64,000 nt of DNA, from positions 35,608,667 through 35,672,666 of the forward strand of contig OY755045.1 in the NCBI GenBank assembly GCA_963576565.1, read 5' to 3'. How positions within the stretch are numbered: the stretch's first letter is position 1; every line of letters begins with the position of its first letter. Below the pieces are notes generated by a model, which did no database searches, was not told the origin of the DNA, and worked only from the letters and a program-made list of their open reading frames with translations. Made by a program: the position numbers and the translations under genes. Below, one piece after another: positions 26,863 through 38,683 of this stretch. The stretch comes from Aspidapion aeneum (lineage: Eukaryota > Arthropoda > Insecta > Coleoptera > Brentidae).

Positions 26863-28389
26863 AACATGGATTTTTCAACTGAGTCTACCCAATAAAACAA
26901 AGTTCTCCTAAAATTTAGTGGAAGTAATCTCTTCTATAGGACTTCCGTGCGACATTAAATCCTAATAACTAGTAAGTAGTTTTGAGAAAAACGCATCTTA
27001 ACGTTTTAAATCAGCCTAACAACAATGCAATTATATTTTTTATATACTAGGTTTTGTCTTCCAGACGCTCAGTATAACATAACTATCAAAATGTAATGAG
27101 AGCCTCTATTATAATCGAATCAGCCAAAGCCACTGAGCATTTTTTTCTTTAAAAATAGAAAATTGGGCCATTGAATATTTCCTTTGTAGAAAATCTTTAT
27201 GGAGAAAAACATTTTGGCTTATCAAAATGTTGAAATCCAGCCAAGAATACGATTTGAATTGATATATAGGAGCATAATAAAGAAACTACAATCATCTTGA
27301 TAAAATATTATGCCAGCCGCCAGAACATAGAATTTTATATAACTTTATAATATTATTCAGAAGATTCACAAAACTTTTAAGTCTTTATTGAAACAAGACA
27401 CAAAAAGGAAATATTCCATAGAATTAATTAATGATAGACATATACTGCTGATATATTCCTCCTACCGCAAAAAGTCTGGAAAGGTGCCGCGCCATCAACT
27501 GGACGCGGCGAACTAGACGCAGGCAGGGGTGGATAGTGAACTCTAAAATGGTCTGGAAAAAAATAGGCGACCGGCCCATATTTCAACACAAAGGCAAAAC
27601 TACAACAACGCTAACCGGCAAAGGTGTTTTATTAAAACGAGTTAAACTCCTAATAAATAATATACATTATTAGCCTTGCGCTCTAAAAAATAAAGTTTTT
27701 TTCTAGTTTTAATAAATCTTTACTTTCAAATTTTATTTAGTGATCCTGTGTGGGTGGCAAAGGGAATGTGTGATATCAAGCACTTTGGTGAAAAGTTAAA
27801 GCCACAAAGTAAGTGCTACTTATTTAAATATTCACATAGAATTTTCTATGCTAAGCAAGACTGATATTGGGTGCCAATTGAATAATGCCTATAGGCAAAA
27901 CATTACCGAACATAATGAAAATGTGGCAAAAAATAGACATATAATTAGTGGGTTAATTGACTTTAAAATTCTGTGGGATTTTTGAGGTTGCTCTACGGGG
28001 CCATGCTGAGTCTGAAACTGGTGCTAATCCAAGCACTTTGCGCATGTCAAAGAAGGGCGAATAGACTTTTTCTATAAACAAATAAACTAAAAACTACACC
28101 AAGTAGCTGCTTGTTTGTAAAATGCTAAAATAAATATTTTAGGTAAGTTTTTTTATCTCCTTGTCCATGCAATCTAAATTTCTGCCCTCCCCCCAATTTA
28201 TAACGTCACCAGCCGTCACTGAGCCACTGACCACTTTCTCTCTCTCAGCCCGCCACCCCTCTAACTCTAAAACAAGGGGATTTTTTTTGTGGATAGGAGG
28301 TAATTAAAATAAGTTTTTTTTGTGAGAAATTTTATCACAAAAATTAAATGAAAGGAAATTGAAATGACTTTAAGTCAATGGAAGTAAGT
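26863..28389. other. AT-rich non-coding stretch
   Basis: Apart from the short repeat at 27520-27585 (see 25746-26225), no protein-like frame or inverted repeat was recognised. Short open frames are absent or featureless. Confidence 0.4.
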
Positions 28390-28525
28390 CCACCAATGCA
28401 TGACACCCCGATTCAAAAAATGCATCAGGTGACGCTGCATTTAAAACCGGTGCAAATCCATGGCCCATCACGTGATGCGTTTTTTGAATCGGGGTGGGCA
28501 TGCATTGGTGGAAACAGGGTATTAG
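28390..28525 (-). repeat. palindromic MITE, copy 1
   Basis: CCACCAATGCATG...CCCCGATTCAAAAAA at the left is inverted at the right (TTTTTTGAATCGGGG, CATGCATTGGTGG). The asymmetric centre is the reverse complement of the one at 38684-38833, so the two copies lie in opposite orientation. Overlapping frames on both strands are by-products of the palindrome. Confidence 0.8.
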
Positions 28526-28656
28526 GGAACATTCATAAATTACATAACGCAAAGACTTAGGATTTTTGATCCCCCCTTGACGCATTTCAAGAAAAATTAT
28601 AATAAAATATATTGGTTCTAACGCTAATATTCCTTCCCTCCTGCTTGAGCATTATA

Positions 28657-28952
28657 CAGGGTGTTCCAAGTTGAGTGTCCACCGTTGCTAACTTTTTTAT
28701 TTTTAAAAAAGAAAAAAGTTTAAATTGGCAAACTATGAATTTTTGATGATCTTTAAGATGCTTAAATAAGCTTAAATAAAAAAAAATCGAACATTGAGTT
28801 TTCGAGTTTTTTTCAAAAAACATAAAACCAATTTAAATGCAGCATGCATTTTATAATTTTCAAAAATTCTATCAGTTTGTCAATTTAATTTTTTTTCTAT
28901 TTTTAATAGTAAAAAAGTTAGCAATGGTGGACTTTTAACTTGAACCACCCAG
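28657..28952. mobile_element. Tc1/mariner-type MITE, 296 bp
   Basis: The left end CAGGGTGTTCCAAGTTGAGT and following GTCCACCGTTGCTAAC are inverted at the right (GTTAGCAATGGTGGAC, TTAACTTGAACCACCCAG). TA flanks both ends. The interior is AT-rich and non-coding. Confidence 0.8.
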
Positions 28953-28986
28953 TATATAATTTAAGACTAAAAATAAAAAACAATAC

Positions 28987-29325
28987 CTATCTAATTACAG
29001 AATAGTTTAACTTTTTTACTGTTTTTCGATTCTCATCAGTCCTTGTATCATCAAGCTTTCGTTTCATTGTGGATTTATTTTGCTTTTTGGTATTTATAAA
29101 TTTGATTCTTATCATCACTCTTTGTTTTACAAATAAATTTACTAATTTATATGGAATAGAAATATTTGTTTTAAATTTAAAATTGGCACCATGCAATTTT
29201 ATGAACCTTTTGTCCATTTTGTTAACATTTTCTTTCCAGGATGGTAAAGGCTCAGTTAAGCCTCCAAAAGAAAGGCTTTGCGTCCAAGATGGCATGGCAT
29301 ATGAATGCATGTTGAGGGAACTCAT
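28987..29325 (-). pseudogene. possible P-element/THAP9-like transposase C-terminal fragment
   Basis: A 112-codon minus-strand frame contains WTQSLSFGGLTEPLPSW, a spaced KLVNLFVKQRVMIRIKFIN motif and a basic tail ending at a TAA. The SxGGLT-P motif followed by an F-x-R-x-x-IRIK-x-N motif resembles the last part of P-element/THAP9-type transposases. An acceptor-like CAG/TAG lies just upstream of residue 1 (near 29336-29355), so it may have been a terminal exon. No upstream transposase sequence was recognised. It could instead be an unrelated or chance frame. Confidence 0.4.
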
Positions 29326-29344
29326 TGTGATGCTTTCGTGCTAA

Positions 29345-30490
29345 AATCCTGCAATATAAACTAAACCATCTTTTTCTAAAATCTCTTTTAGTTAGTTTTT
29401 AAAACATTTATAGCAAGCACGGAACAGCTATAAGCACGACCTATAAGACAACAAGACCCAAAATGTACAAAATTTCCTGGCAAAAGACGAAATTACGCTA
29501 TAAACAGCGGTTCACTGCTGTTTTCTAGGAAAACTGTGATGTAGCTCTGACGTCACGGCCGTCATGACACCGAGTTACCAGACAACCGGTTTATTTAATG
29601 ACCGTGACTCTGTTAGAGTTACGTTAATCGGACATAATGTTTAAAGCTACTTGTAACAAACCAGTGTGCACAAAATCGTAACAATTAACATTCGCTAAAT
29701 TGCCTCGTTGTAAATTTGGTTAAATTAATCATTCATGTATGTGGTATTAACTGTTATATTGCCTCGTTGTAAGTTGTGTAACGTTATCAGAACATGTTAC
29801 AACCATGGGGTAAACCAAATCAATTACTGGCTAAGTGTCTTTTTGGTAGTAGAAAATGTCAGGTTTATTTCAATATTGTAACTTTTTTAGTGCTTGTGAA
29901 AAAAATAATTGTTAAACAAATTTTATGTACCCCCTTTAAGGAACTGTATCTTAACAAGGGATGCTCCAATGAAGTTTCTTTATATGAAAGATCCTATCTT
30001 TTATTCGATGAGGAATCACCCCCTTAAATGTTTTACACTTATTTAGTTACACCCTGTATTACTCTAAGGTTTAATTATTTTTTAAATTTCCCTAAAAGGT
30101 GTAGAATATTTTATATTCTATAACCCTTGGAAATAGATATGACAAGAAATCATTTAATATTTATTTTAATTATGATTTATTATGAGACATTCTCAAGATA
30201 TTTTTTATATCTTAGAATGGACATCTTTAAGATCTCCTTATGTTATCTGGGTAATCAATACCAAATTTTTTTAATAAAATAACCTCTTACCCTGAAAATG
30301 ATATATATTTTGCAGTATGGTTGTTAAATATATATATAATTATACCGTAACCAAGTTACAAAAAATAATGTCACTTAATTGTTAAAACAATGTGTCTATA
30401 TAACAAAGACATTATAAATACTATGTAACTATTAAAAGTTACATGGTGTAACTATTAAAAGTTACATGGTGGTTACAAAAATTTGTGAAT
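29345..30490. other. non-coding; short local repeats
   Basis: ATTGCCTCGTTGTAA occurs twice (about 29698 and 29758). GTAACTATTAAAAGTTACATG is duplicated in tandem at 30424-30473. The frame at 29794-30027 is not recognised as any family. Confidence 0.45.
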
Positions 30491-32081
30491 CAGTGGCGGC
30501 TCGTCAGATGAGGCAACTGAGGTGGTACTAAAGTAAATTTTAAATTATTTATCAAGCTTTTTCGCCCTCTTTGCTACTTAAACTTTGTGTTGTATCATTA
30601 AATACCCGGATAAAAAGGAATCTACAACATGAAATGAATAAATAAACTGAATCGTCTCATTTCGGTCGCCTAGCGCTTTCAGCAATCATTCGCAACTCGC
30701 GGGCTTGACTGCTTGCATTGGTAGGTGAGGCGATCGTAAAACTCGTAAATTTATGTGCACCAGCATGCCATGCTGCCCTTACATAATTTAAAGCACAAAA
30801 CCCTTAGCTTTTTGTTTTAATGGAATGCTTTTAACAATATAATATGAAATAATAAAAAATTTCAAAAAATATTATTCCTTGCATGAACTTGGCATTAAAA
30901 TTCGCTATATTTTGGGTGTCCTTGAGGCGCTGCGGGTGGTCATCACCTCCGGTCCACAGCACGTGGCGAAAAATTATTGAGGTCGTTCGAAGACTAAAAA
31001 CTCTATAATGCGAATCAATCAATTAAATCAATCGGTGTTAAGATTTTGTCGCATCCATGCAAATTATGTAACACCCGCCACCTGTTTTAAATCATTCACC
31101 AACCTATTTACCTAATTAGTCACTGTTTTGAGCTTTTACTAAAACTTTGTTTATGCTGTTTTTTTATTAAAAAAATGAGTTTTCCACTACATGACAGTGT
31201 TGTGTCATTGATAAAATAGATCTTAGAAAATATGAAGTTTTTGAAAATATATTCAAGAAAACTAAAAATATAACAGGAGCTCCAATTGTCCGTAAAAAAT
31301 CTGAGGAAATTATTTTTAAGGAATATAATTTATTATATTACGAAATTTTGGATAATATAACTTTTCAGTTACAAACAAGATTCAAAGATTTGGACAAATT
31401 AGAATTTGTTGCAGTAATACACACCTCCAAGTTCGATGAATATTCCAAAAATTTTCCCACAAAATGTATTGATAGTTTAGAAAATGCATATAAAAAAAAG
31501 TTTGATATAGAAAAATTAAAAAATTAATTATCAGTAATTTATAAAGACGATCATTTTAAGTGCCTAAAAGACTGCCATGAAATTTTAAAATTAATAATAG
31601 ATATGGGTCTATGTGAAATTTTTTGTGAAACTAAAAAACTTTGTAATCTTGTTTTAACTATTACAAGCGTCAGTGCTGAGAGGTCGTTTTCATGTTTAAA
31701 AAGAATAAAATCTTATTTAAGATCAAAAATGACACAGGAGAGAATTTCCGCGCTGGCAATTTTTTCCATAGAAAATGAACTTTTACAGACTGTATGAAAA
31801 TGACAAAGTTTATGACGTTATAATTGATAAATTTGTACTGTTAAAAGAAAGAAGGATACCGCTAATTTATAAACTTTAATTTTTGTTTTTAGATTTAAAG
31901 TGAGTACCTAAGATACTTAATAAAAAATTTATTCCAGTAAAATTTTTCGACAGTCATGGAAAGGGAAAATTGGAAAAAAAATACACATTGCATTTGACCA
32001 TTATTCCCATTTCAGGATGGATTTTTTGTACGTTTTTGGCCTTGGTGCCTCATCAGTTTTACAAGTCACGAGCCGCCACTG
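30491..32081 (+). mobile_element. decayed hAT transposon, 1591 bp
   Basis: The terminal inverted repeats begin CAGTGGCGGCTCGT at 30491 and are matched by ACGAGCCGCCACTG ending at 32081. Inside them GATGAGGCA recurs inverted as TGCCTCATC. The 8-bp flanks are TTGTGAAT (30483-30490) and CTGTGAAT (32082-32089), matching at 7 of 8, as expected for hAT. The right half carries a broken transposase C-terminus; the N-terminal zinc finger and first catalytic residues are deleted. Confidence 0.85.
31207..31879 (+). pseudogene. hAT transposase C-terminus (ZMYM1-like), broken
   Basis: One frame runs from about 31207 through an in-frame TAA (31525-31527) to a TGA at 31795-31797. It carries the hAT dimerisation signature TSVSAERSFSCLKRIKSYLR, followed by SKMTQERISALAIFSIE. 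After the TGA a shifted frame encodes a further basic tail that ends at a TAA (31877-31879) and fits the usual end of ZMYM1-like hAT proteins. The copy thus shows one nonsense change and one frameshift, plus loss of the N-terminal two-thirds. It is not functional. The ATG at 31603 is internal. Confidence 0.8.
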
Positions 32082-32089
32082 CTGTGAAT

Positions 32090-33993
32090 GCAATGTTAAT
32101 GTAACAAGCATTAACGTATTAACCGACGTTAATGGTTACCTTTTCCACAATGGGTATATATATCTCTCGTAGCACATTGCAGTATTTTCAAGACTAATTT
32201 TTGTCTCCCTAAAAATTTGACTTGCGACATTTATTGAGGAATCCAAGTCTACATCAAGCGAGGCGTGTGGATTCGTACTCAGATATCTATAAATATACTC
32301 CAATCTTGAAACAAAATATCGTTGTGTCTCGCGTTTATCAGGAAAACTTCTACCTTTAAAGATATTTTAGGTAAATTATTTTAAAATGATCCCTGCAAGC
32401 GTACGTTTTTCGATATAGATACACGCGAAAATTATTGGCAACGACACGCGAAAAACAATTGCAAGCGCACGCGAAAGCTATTGAGATAGCGTGCCACGAG
32501 CAAGTCAAAAATATGGCATGTGTGGAGAATTCTTATTACTATAGTTTATAGGTGAATTTAAAACTTTTCGTAACTTAATAACTTTTCCTGTGTAAGTACA
32601 GCATGAAATGTAGCACCAATAAATAAATATAGCAGCTTGCTTGAAACGTTTGAAAATACACCTTTGTATACTACTACCAGCTAATAACTTTTTAATAGAC
32701 GTTGACTTTTAACCAAGAAAGTTTATTTATCGCCCTTTCAGATTATGAGAGACAGATCGCTGTTAAAAGACTACACGTCACTGACAACATGCTATTAATG
32801 CTACTTTATTACAAATAGATGTCTGCTACATTCTATGCCTATGCAAAGATAAACCACTAGGAAAAAAATCAAAAGATCTCAACACAGGAAGTCGTATGAT
32901 TGTCGCAGAGGCCCGATGGTACTCAGCGTACCCACACAGAAAAAAATATATCAAATCCAAAAATCGTATTCTCTCGATATCATCTTCAATATCTTCCCTT
33001 AAAGCAAGTTGACTTGACTGAACGGTGACGTCTGCTTTCCAACAATATTTTAGTTTTCTTGATATCTAGTTTTGAAAAGAAGCTCAGAATTTTAAAAACT
33101 CCTTCGTAATGCATTTTCAAAGAAAAACATTGAGTGTATCGCCCTCCCTCCTTTAGAGTTACGTAATTTACGAATGATCCCTATGTACAGAGTGTCTCCA
33201 AAAGAAGAACAGTCTATTTCCTAATTTTTGAGATTACTTTTTGACAGTTATTAACTGGTTATCATAGCAATAACATAGGCCAACGAAAAAAAAGTTGTCT
33301 CAAAAATTATGAAATGGACCGTATGTCAACCTAAATGCCTTAGCGTCAAAGTTGCCAACTTTAGGGAAATTTCCCTATTTTAGGGAATTCTGGTAGCTTT
33401 AGTATTTTAGGGAAACTGCACAGAATTTTGGGGAAATTTTGGGAAATATAATTTTTCTTGATTTAAATTTAGTGTACCAATTAATTTACAAAGTAGGTAA
33501 TTGGAAAAAATCAAAAAAATTATAAATTAAAACTAAAAACAGGAATAACCTTAAAACTAATGCGTTAGTTGAGTTATTAAAACCGAACAGAAGGTTTTAA
33601 ACAAAAATAATGTTTTAAACAAAAAATACTGCTACAACTGGGAATGATCACCAGTTTTTTGTTTAATTTTTAAAATTTAAAATATATCTAAATTTCCAAT
33701 AATAATGTATAAAATGCTAATAAAAAAAGAAATAAATATAAAAACTCCAAAAAAAAAGGGGTTAACAATAAAAAAGTTCATCCAACCCAAATTTCTTCTG
33801 GAATTGTTCCTATTATAGACGCTGTATTTCCGCGTTGAATTGCAAGGCTTATTTGTTCTGTGGAAAGTAATGTGTGTTTTTATTTCCAGTTAATTTTGAT
33901 AGTTTATTTACAAATGATTTTGCCTCTTCGTCACATGGTCCCAAAGTTTCTACGCTTCAGTTTTTTTCAAAATGAAAACTAAAACACTATACC
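32090..33993. other. non-coding; one partial repeat and one weak foldback
   Basis: 32931-33065 is a third copy of the end of the 24964/26453 duplication. 33184-33325 has short inverted phrases (ACAGTCTATTTC, TTTTTGAGA / TCTCAAAAA, GAAATGGACCGT). The rest holds nothing recognised. Confidence 0.4.
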
Positions 33994-34161
33994 CAGTGGC
34001 GTATATAGAAAAAAGTTTTGGGTTAGGCCCGAGACAGTTTTGGGGGGGAAAGAGACCCTATGCTATTTTATGTTTGTATTCATGAAATATGTGGAAAATA
34101 TCCTAAAAAATCTTAGCTTCAGGGAACCTCTTAGCCTTTCCCCCCTTATATACGCCACTGA
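33994..34161. mobile_element. hAT MITE, 168 bp, perfect 8-bp duplication
   Basis: Begins CAGTGGCGTATATA and ends TATATACGCCACTG. The flanks ACTATACC (33986-33993) and ACTATACC (34162-34169) are identical. The interior is short, with a G run and a pyrimidine run. It cannot encode a transposase and would depend on a hAT enzyme supplied in trans. Confidence 0.93.
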
Positions 34162-34510
34162 CTATACCAGATTTCCATCATTCTTCAGGCTAAAGTCCAG
34201 GGATGTAAGGTTTTTCCATAAAAAAATTTAATTTAATTTTCCAAGCTTTGCACACTAAAAAAATTTTATTGTGATGTTCAAAATGAAAGGATTAGGTATG
34301 GATGTGGAACCCGCAAAAATTTACTTTATATAACCACCCAGGACAGTCGATTTTGAAATTAAGGAAAATCTAGGCAAATTTAAAGCGCGGACAGGAAATT
34401 TCTCACAACGCTACTTATCGTACCCGTCTTGCCCCTCTATCCCCGATGTGTCAAAAGAAACAATGGAATAATTTTTAAGAATAGAGACCCTGTGTCACAA
34501 ATTTCAAAAA

Positions 34511-35341
34511 GAAGTTTTTGTTTCTCTCATATTTTTCCGTGGGTAGCCTGAAAGCTTAACCTCACGGGGGTCCAAGTTTTAATGGACACCTAATAAGTGT
34601 TGACAGTTAACTGTTTCGTTAGGTCGATGTGACAATTTTTGCGAAGTTAATCAGACGGTTTTGTCTCTAATCATAAGTAAATAGTGAGAAAACTATCGCA
34701 AGAAGCGCCATCTACCGAGATACGAGAGAAACAAAAAACAAAAGCAGGCGAAAAACTGCTAGACATCGATCAATGAAAAGATCGAATACAAATAAAAGAA
34801 AACAAACTATAGTCCGTGACCTACGACAGCTCTTCTGTCTTTCAGGCCGGGTCAACGCATATTGCATTTTTACCCGTCATCAAGACACGTGAGCATCAAT
34901 CAACGGAATTTTTAAGCCAATTAATACTAACAAACGTGGAATTTCGTACCCGTGAATTTAAAAATCAAACAAGTTTCGTGGCTAATCGGGCAAAAAGAAG
35001 TTTTTGTTTATCTCATATTTTTCCGTGGGTAGCTTGAAAGCTTAACCTCACGGGGGTCCAAGATCTACCGGACACCTAATAAGTGTTGACAGTTAACTGT
35101 TTCGTCCTTATGGGACTCCTCAGAACACTGCTAGGTCGATGTGACAATTCTTGCGAAGTTAATCAGACGGTTTTGTCTCTAATCATAAGTAAAAAGTGAG
35201 AAAACTATCGCAAGAAGCGCCATCTAAAGAGATACGAGAGAAACAAAAAACAAAAGCAGGCGAAAAACTGCTAGACATCGATCAATGAAAAGATCGAATA
35301 CAAATAACAGAAAACAAACTATAGTACGTGACCTACGACAG
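34511..35341. repeat. tandem direct duplication, about 490-bp period
   Basis: 34511-34830 and 34997-35341 share GAAGTTTTTGTTT, CTCACGGGGGTCCAAG, GTTGACAGTTAACTGTTTCG, AAGAAGCGCCATCTA and GTGACCTACGACAG in order and nearly identical. Copy 2 has about 25 extra bases (around CTTATGGGACTCCTC). The frames at 34816-35037 and 35224-35406 are not conserved between the copies, which argues against coding. Confidence 0.85.
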
Positions 35342-35625
35342 ATATATTTAGAAAATATTTCAGGCTTCAGGGCTATCAAAATAGACGGGTTATTATAATC
35401 TACCACTGTGTTGACGTCACAAGGGCTGACTTTTTTTGATAGTGACGTTGCGGAAATATAACCTCAAAATGATTTTGACAAATCACACACAAAAATCTTC
35501 TTGATTTTGTAGTAGGATTACCAACTCAGATCAAAGAAAGACATTTTTTTGCGATTTAAAATTTTCAAAACAAGGTGTCACTTTGGTAAAGTTTACCCCT
35601 CGAAGGTAGTACTACAGGGTACCTA
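35342..35625. other. non-coding, AT-rich
   Basis: No feature beyond the AAAGTTTACCCCTCGAAGG phrase (35595-35615) that also occurs near 12600 and 14690. Confidence 0.4.
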
Positions 35626-35680
35626 GAGTCCCTGTATGTTGACATATATCCATCCAAATATGTCAACATACAGGGACTAA
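35626..35680. repeat. strong perfect hairpin
   Basis: AGTCCCTGTATGTTGACATAT is followed, after a loop of about 10 bases, by its exact inverse. No poly-T tract or coding context explains it; it is probably a small palindromic insertion. Confidence 0.85.
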
Positions 35681-36049
35681 GGTTACCCAAACGTACTACA
35701 AAAATTTCAAGATAGTTAAAAAGTGTCGCAATAAAATCGAGGTGCTCAAGGGTTTTTCCAAAAACATACGATAAGTACTAGAAAAATCCTTTGTTTTCTT
35801 TTCTAATTAAAAACATTTTTCTAGAAAACTCATTTATTAACAAAACAAATAAATTTTCTTCTTAAAATTAACACTTATTTAACTTGTAACGAAAAAGGTG
35901 AGCATACATATTGTATTAACATATTGTTTACCTATTTAATCTTCCAGTTTTTTGATCAGATTTAATAAGTTCATTAAACTCTAACCACCTTCAATAGTAT
36001 TTCTCGATTTTTTAAAAAACTACTTTGTGAAAAACTATTCATCAAATTC

Positions 36050-36350
36050 TTATGGCGAATTCTTTTGGGGAAAAGGGCAACACCTATGGCGAATTCTTTT
36101 GGGAAAAAAGTGCAGCACTGGTGCGCCACTAGTGCAATTTTCGTATTTTTTTGGCAAAACTGGTGCAATTTTTTGTATTCTTTTAAGCAACTGACAAGCC
36201 CAGTGTTGCACTCACTGCACATTTTGCGCCACGGGCTTTCTGAGCTTGTGTTGCACTAGTGCACATTCGCATTCTTGTGAAACTACACTGGGGCAATTTT
36301 TTGACAGCAGGAAAACAGTGTCAGTGGCGCACTAACTTTCTCAAAATATT
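36050..36350. repeat. dispersed repeat, copy 1
   Basis: GGCGAATTCTTTTGGGAAAA, GTGCAATTTT, AACTGACAAGCCCAGTGTTG and CAGTGTCAGTGG also occur in order at 48315-48575, diverged. GTGCGCCACTAGTGCA-like phrases recur within it. Non-coding. Confidence 0.65.
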
Positions 36351-36417
36351 TCGCTATTAGCTTCGAAACCAAAAAATTAAGCGGCCCTCACACGATCAAT
36401 AATATTGTCAATATTTC

Positions 36418-38009
36418 TCACGGTCCCTAGAATAGACCGGTATTCGGACCTTATATATGGATGATTCTACCAAAAGTGGGCTATATGGATATCATTTTTG
36501 GTCATTGCCTTTAAATAACAGTACAGCACAGTAAATAATTTTGTTTTTTTAAATTTAAGTAACTAATTAGGTGTAAGCTAAGAAACATTTATTTTCCCGA
36601 ATTTTAGGAATTATTGCATAAAAATTCCAGAGGGATGAGTACTAGAGGAATGAGTTTTTTAATGGTTTTCCAATTTAAATCAAAATCCATTTAGACTACT
36701 AGTACTAGAGGAATGAGTTTTTTAATGGTTTTCCAATTTAAATCAGAATCCATTTAGACTACTTAACTTAAGTTTTATATAAACAAGGTTCCTATACTTA
36801 TAATTTTAAAACAATCAACAAAAAAATTATACTATTGATATCAGTCGAATATTTGCTTACCAGAGGAATGATAATTAAAGCGTTCCTTTTTGATTTCTCC
36901 CAGAAATACTAATTTGCTGCTGAAAATAAAAAGATCTATAACTTAAACCAAACTAAAGTTGACATTATCTGTTACAACTTGTCACCCTCACAAGTAAATT
37001 AGATATCCAGGGCCGTCTCTTTCTCTAGAAATTAACCGGTGGTATTCACAAATATTGTGTTATTAAAAATGGAGCACGTTTAAAATTGTAAAATTTTCCG
37101 GAGAAGATGTAAATTCGGATTTTCAAAAATATGACTGCAAACTTAAGTTTTATCAATTTTTTGATAAATAGTTAAGACTTGGTTAAATATTATTTATTAG
37201 GATATTTTTTTCAATTTGAGTTTCTAATATTTGGTTTGGGACTACACCAGAGGAATGAGGTATTTGCTTTGTAATAAAAAAAATTATAAACTTGCAATTT
37301 TTTTATACATTAAACTCAAATGCTCCATAAAGTAAACATTTCGTTTTAAATCTTATAACTAAAACTATGCTTCATTTGCAGTCTGTGTTTGAAAAATATG
37401 CATTCCCAATCCACAGCCCCATTTTTGTAGAATCATCCATATATATATGTCGAATTTTTTACGTCACTGTTGGTCCAGCTGATTTTTGTAAACAATAGAT
37501 ATGATATGAACAACTAATATTTTTTGAATTTTTTAAAAACTAAGGCAATTTTTCTACTGTTTTTTAGTACATCCTTATAAAATATAATTTTTAGACGTAC
37601 CTATTGTCGGTATTTTTTTTAGCGTATTTTTTTCTAGCTCGCTTTATTTTTTATTACACAAAACTTAAAATATATGTCAAACTGAATGTGATCGTTTAGT
37701 ATCAAAGGTAAACCGAGGACTTGGGAAGTAAACAAAGGTGTAGGTTAGCGGATTAGTTTTGAAGTTGAAACAAACACATTATTTTCTTGGAATTTAAATT
37801 TTTGTTTTTGTGTAAAGTGAAAATCAAGCGGGTTAAAAAAAATTACATCTGGTATGTCTCAAAAATATTATTATATAAGAATATACTAACAAACAGTAGG
37901 CAAATTGCCTTAGTTTTCACAAAATTCAAAAACTATTAGTTGTTGTTGTGTTCATATCATTTACAAAAATCAGCTGGTCCGAAGACCGGTCTAATTCTAG
38001 GGACCGTGA
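36418..38009. mobile_element. nested foldback element, outer
   Basis: The outer ends TCACGGTCCCTAGAATAGAC and CTAATTCTAGGGACCGTGA are inverted copies that include ACCGGT and CGGACC. Just inside the right part, 37471-37560 and 37888-37980 are inverted copies of each other (CCAGCTGATTTTTGTAAA and its inverse at the extremes). The left half of this structure is interrupted by a separate insertion (36451-37448). A fragment of the same end lies at 40070-40108. Confidence 0.7.
36451..37448. mobile_element. inner insertion of about 1 kb with its own inverted ends
   Basis: TATATATGGATGATTCTAC at the left pairs with GTAGAATCATCCATATATA at the right. Inside, a unit of about 62 bp (TACTAGAGGAATGAGTTTTT onward) is tandemly duplicated at 36637-36765, and AGAGGAATGA recurs at 36861 and 37250. 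No protein-like frame. Confidence 0.65.
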
Positions 38010-38211
38010 ATAATTTCTATTCTTGTCAGTATCTTTCAAATGGTATAAACAAACACGTATATAAAAATATTGACTAGTAGTTTCACACTCCTTCAACATT
38101 TTGTTTATTTATATTTGTTTATTTAGTTTTATTAAATTTATGGCTTTTTACAAACTAAACTAACGAATTTTTGGTAAATTGCGACTGCATTAAAAAAAAC
38201 AATACAAAACT
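38010..38211. other. AT-rich non-coding spacer
   Basis: Nothing recognised between the nested foldback and the G-rich hAT-like element. Confidence 0.35.
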
Positions 38212-38573
38212 CAGTGGCGCACCCAGGAATGTGTCTTGGGGGGTGCCCGACAGCTACGAAGGGCGCCCTCAAAAAACTTGCGACCAAAAAAAAAAAAAAA
38301 AAAAAAAAAAGGTCATCATGTGTGGAGGTTCCCGACAGCTACAAAGCGCGCTCTCAAAAAAACTTGCGGCCAAAAAAAAACAAAAAAAAAGGCATCATGT
38401 CTTTTCGCAACTACGCCACTGCTTGGGGTTGGGGGGGGGGGGGGCGAAGCCTCCTGATGTCAAATTTTAAGGTATTTTTCATATTTTATCATCAAATATG
38501 TACAAAATATATTAAAAAATCTAAGGCTTGGGGGAGGCCCGGGCCCCGAGGCCCCCCCCTGGGTGCGCCCATG
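38212..38573. repeat. probable hAT-type MITE with A and G runs
   Basis: Starts CAGTGGCGCACCCAGG and ends CCTGGGTGCGCCCATG. Inside, GCCCGACAGCTACGAAG and CCCGACAGCTACAAAG show an internal tandem duplication, followed by A runs, then ACTACGCCACTG and a G run. The interior resembles the inverse of 39490-39590. Flanks ATACAAAA and ATGCAAAA match at 7 of 8 only if the ends are shifted, so the target duplication is uncertain. Frames through the runs are not genes. Confidence 0.5.
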
Positions 38574-38683
38574 CAAAAGTAACCTTAAAAAATAACGGTA
38601 ACATTAAAAGATGGCCACGGTAAGTACCGGGCGCCATTACCTTAAATCACAAAAAAGGAGCGAGAAGCTGCTAACGCGCAGAC

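Noticed and set aside
28370..28585. Overlapping frames on both strands of the palindromic MITE
   Set aside because: The inverted structure gives related peptides on both strands; one resembles the frame at 38611-38907 only because the MITE is shared.
35626..35680. Intrinsic bacterial-type terminator
   Set aside because: The stem is strong, but there is no T tract, no upstream gene, and the genome is eukaryotic.
38171..38582. Three overlapping Lys-rich plus-strand frames
   Set aside because: Poly-A and poly-G runs inside a hAT-like MITE keep three frames open; none is protein-like.
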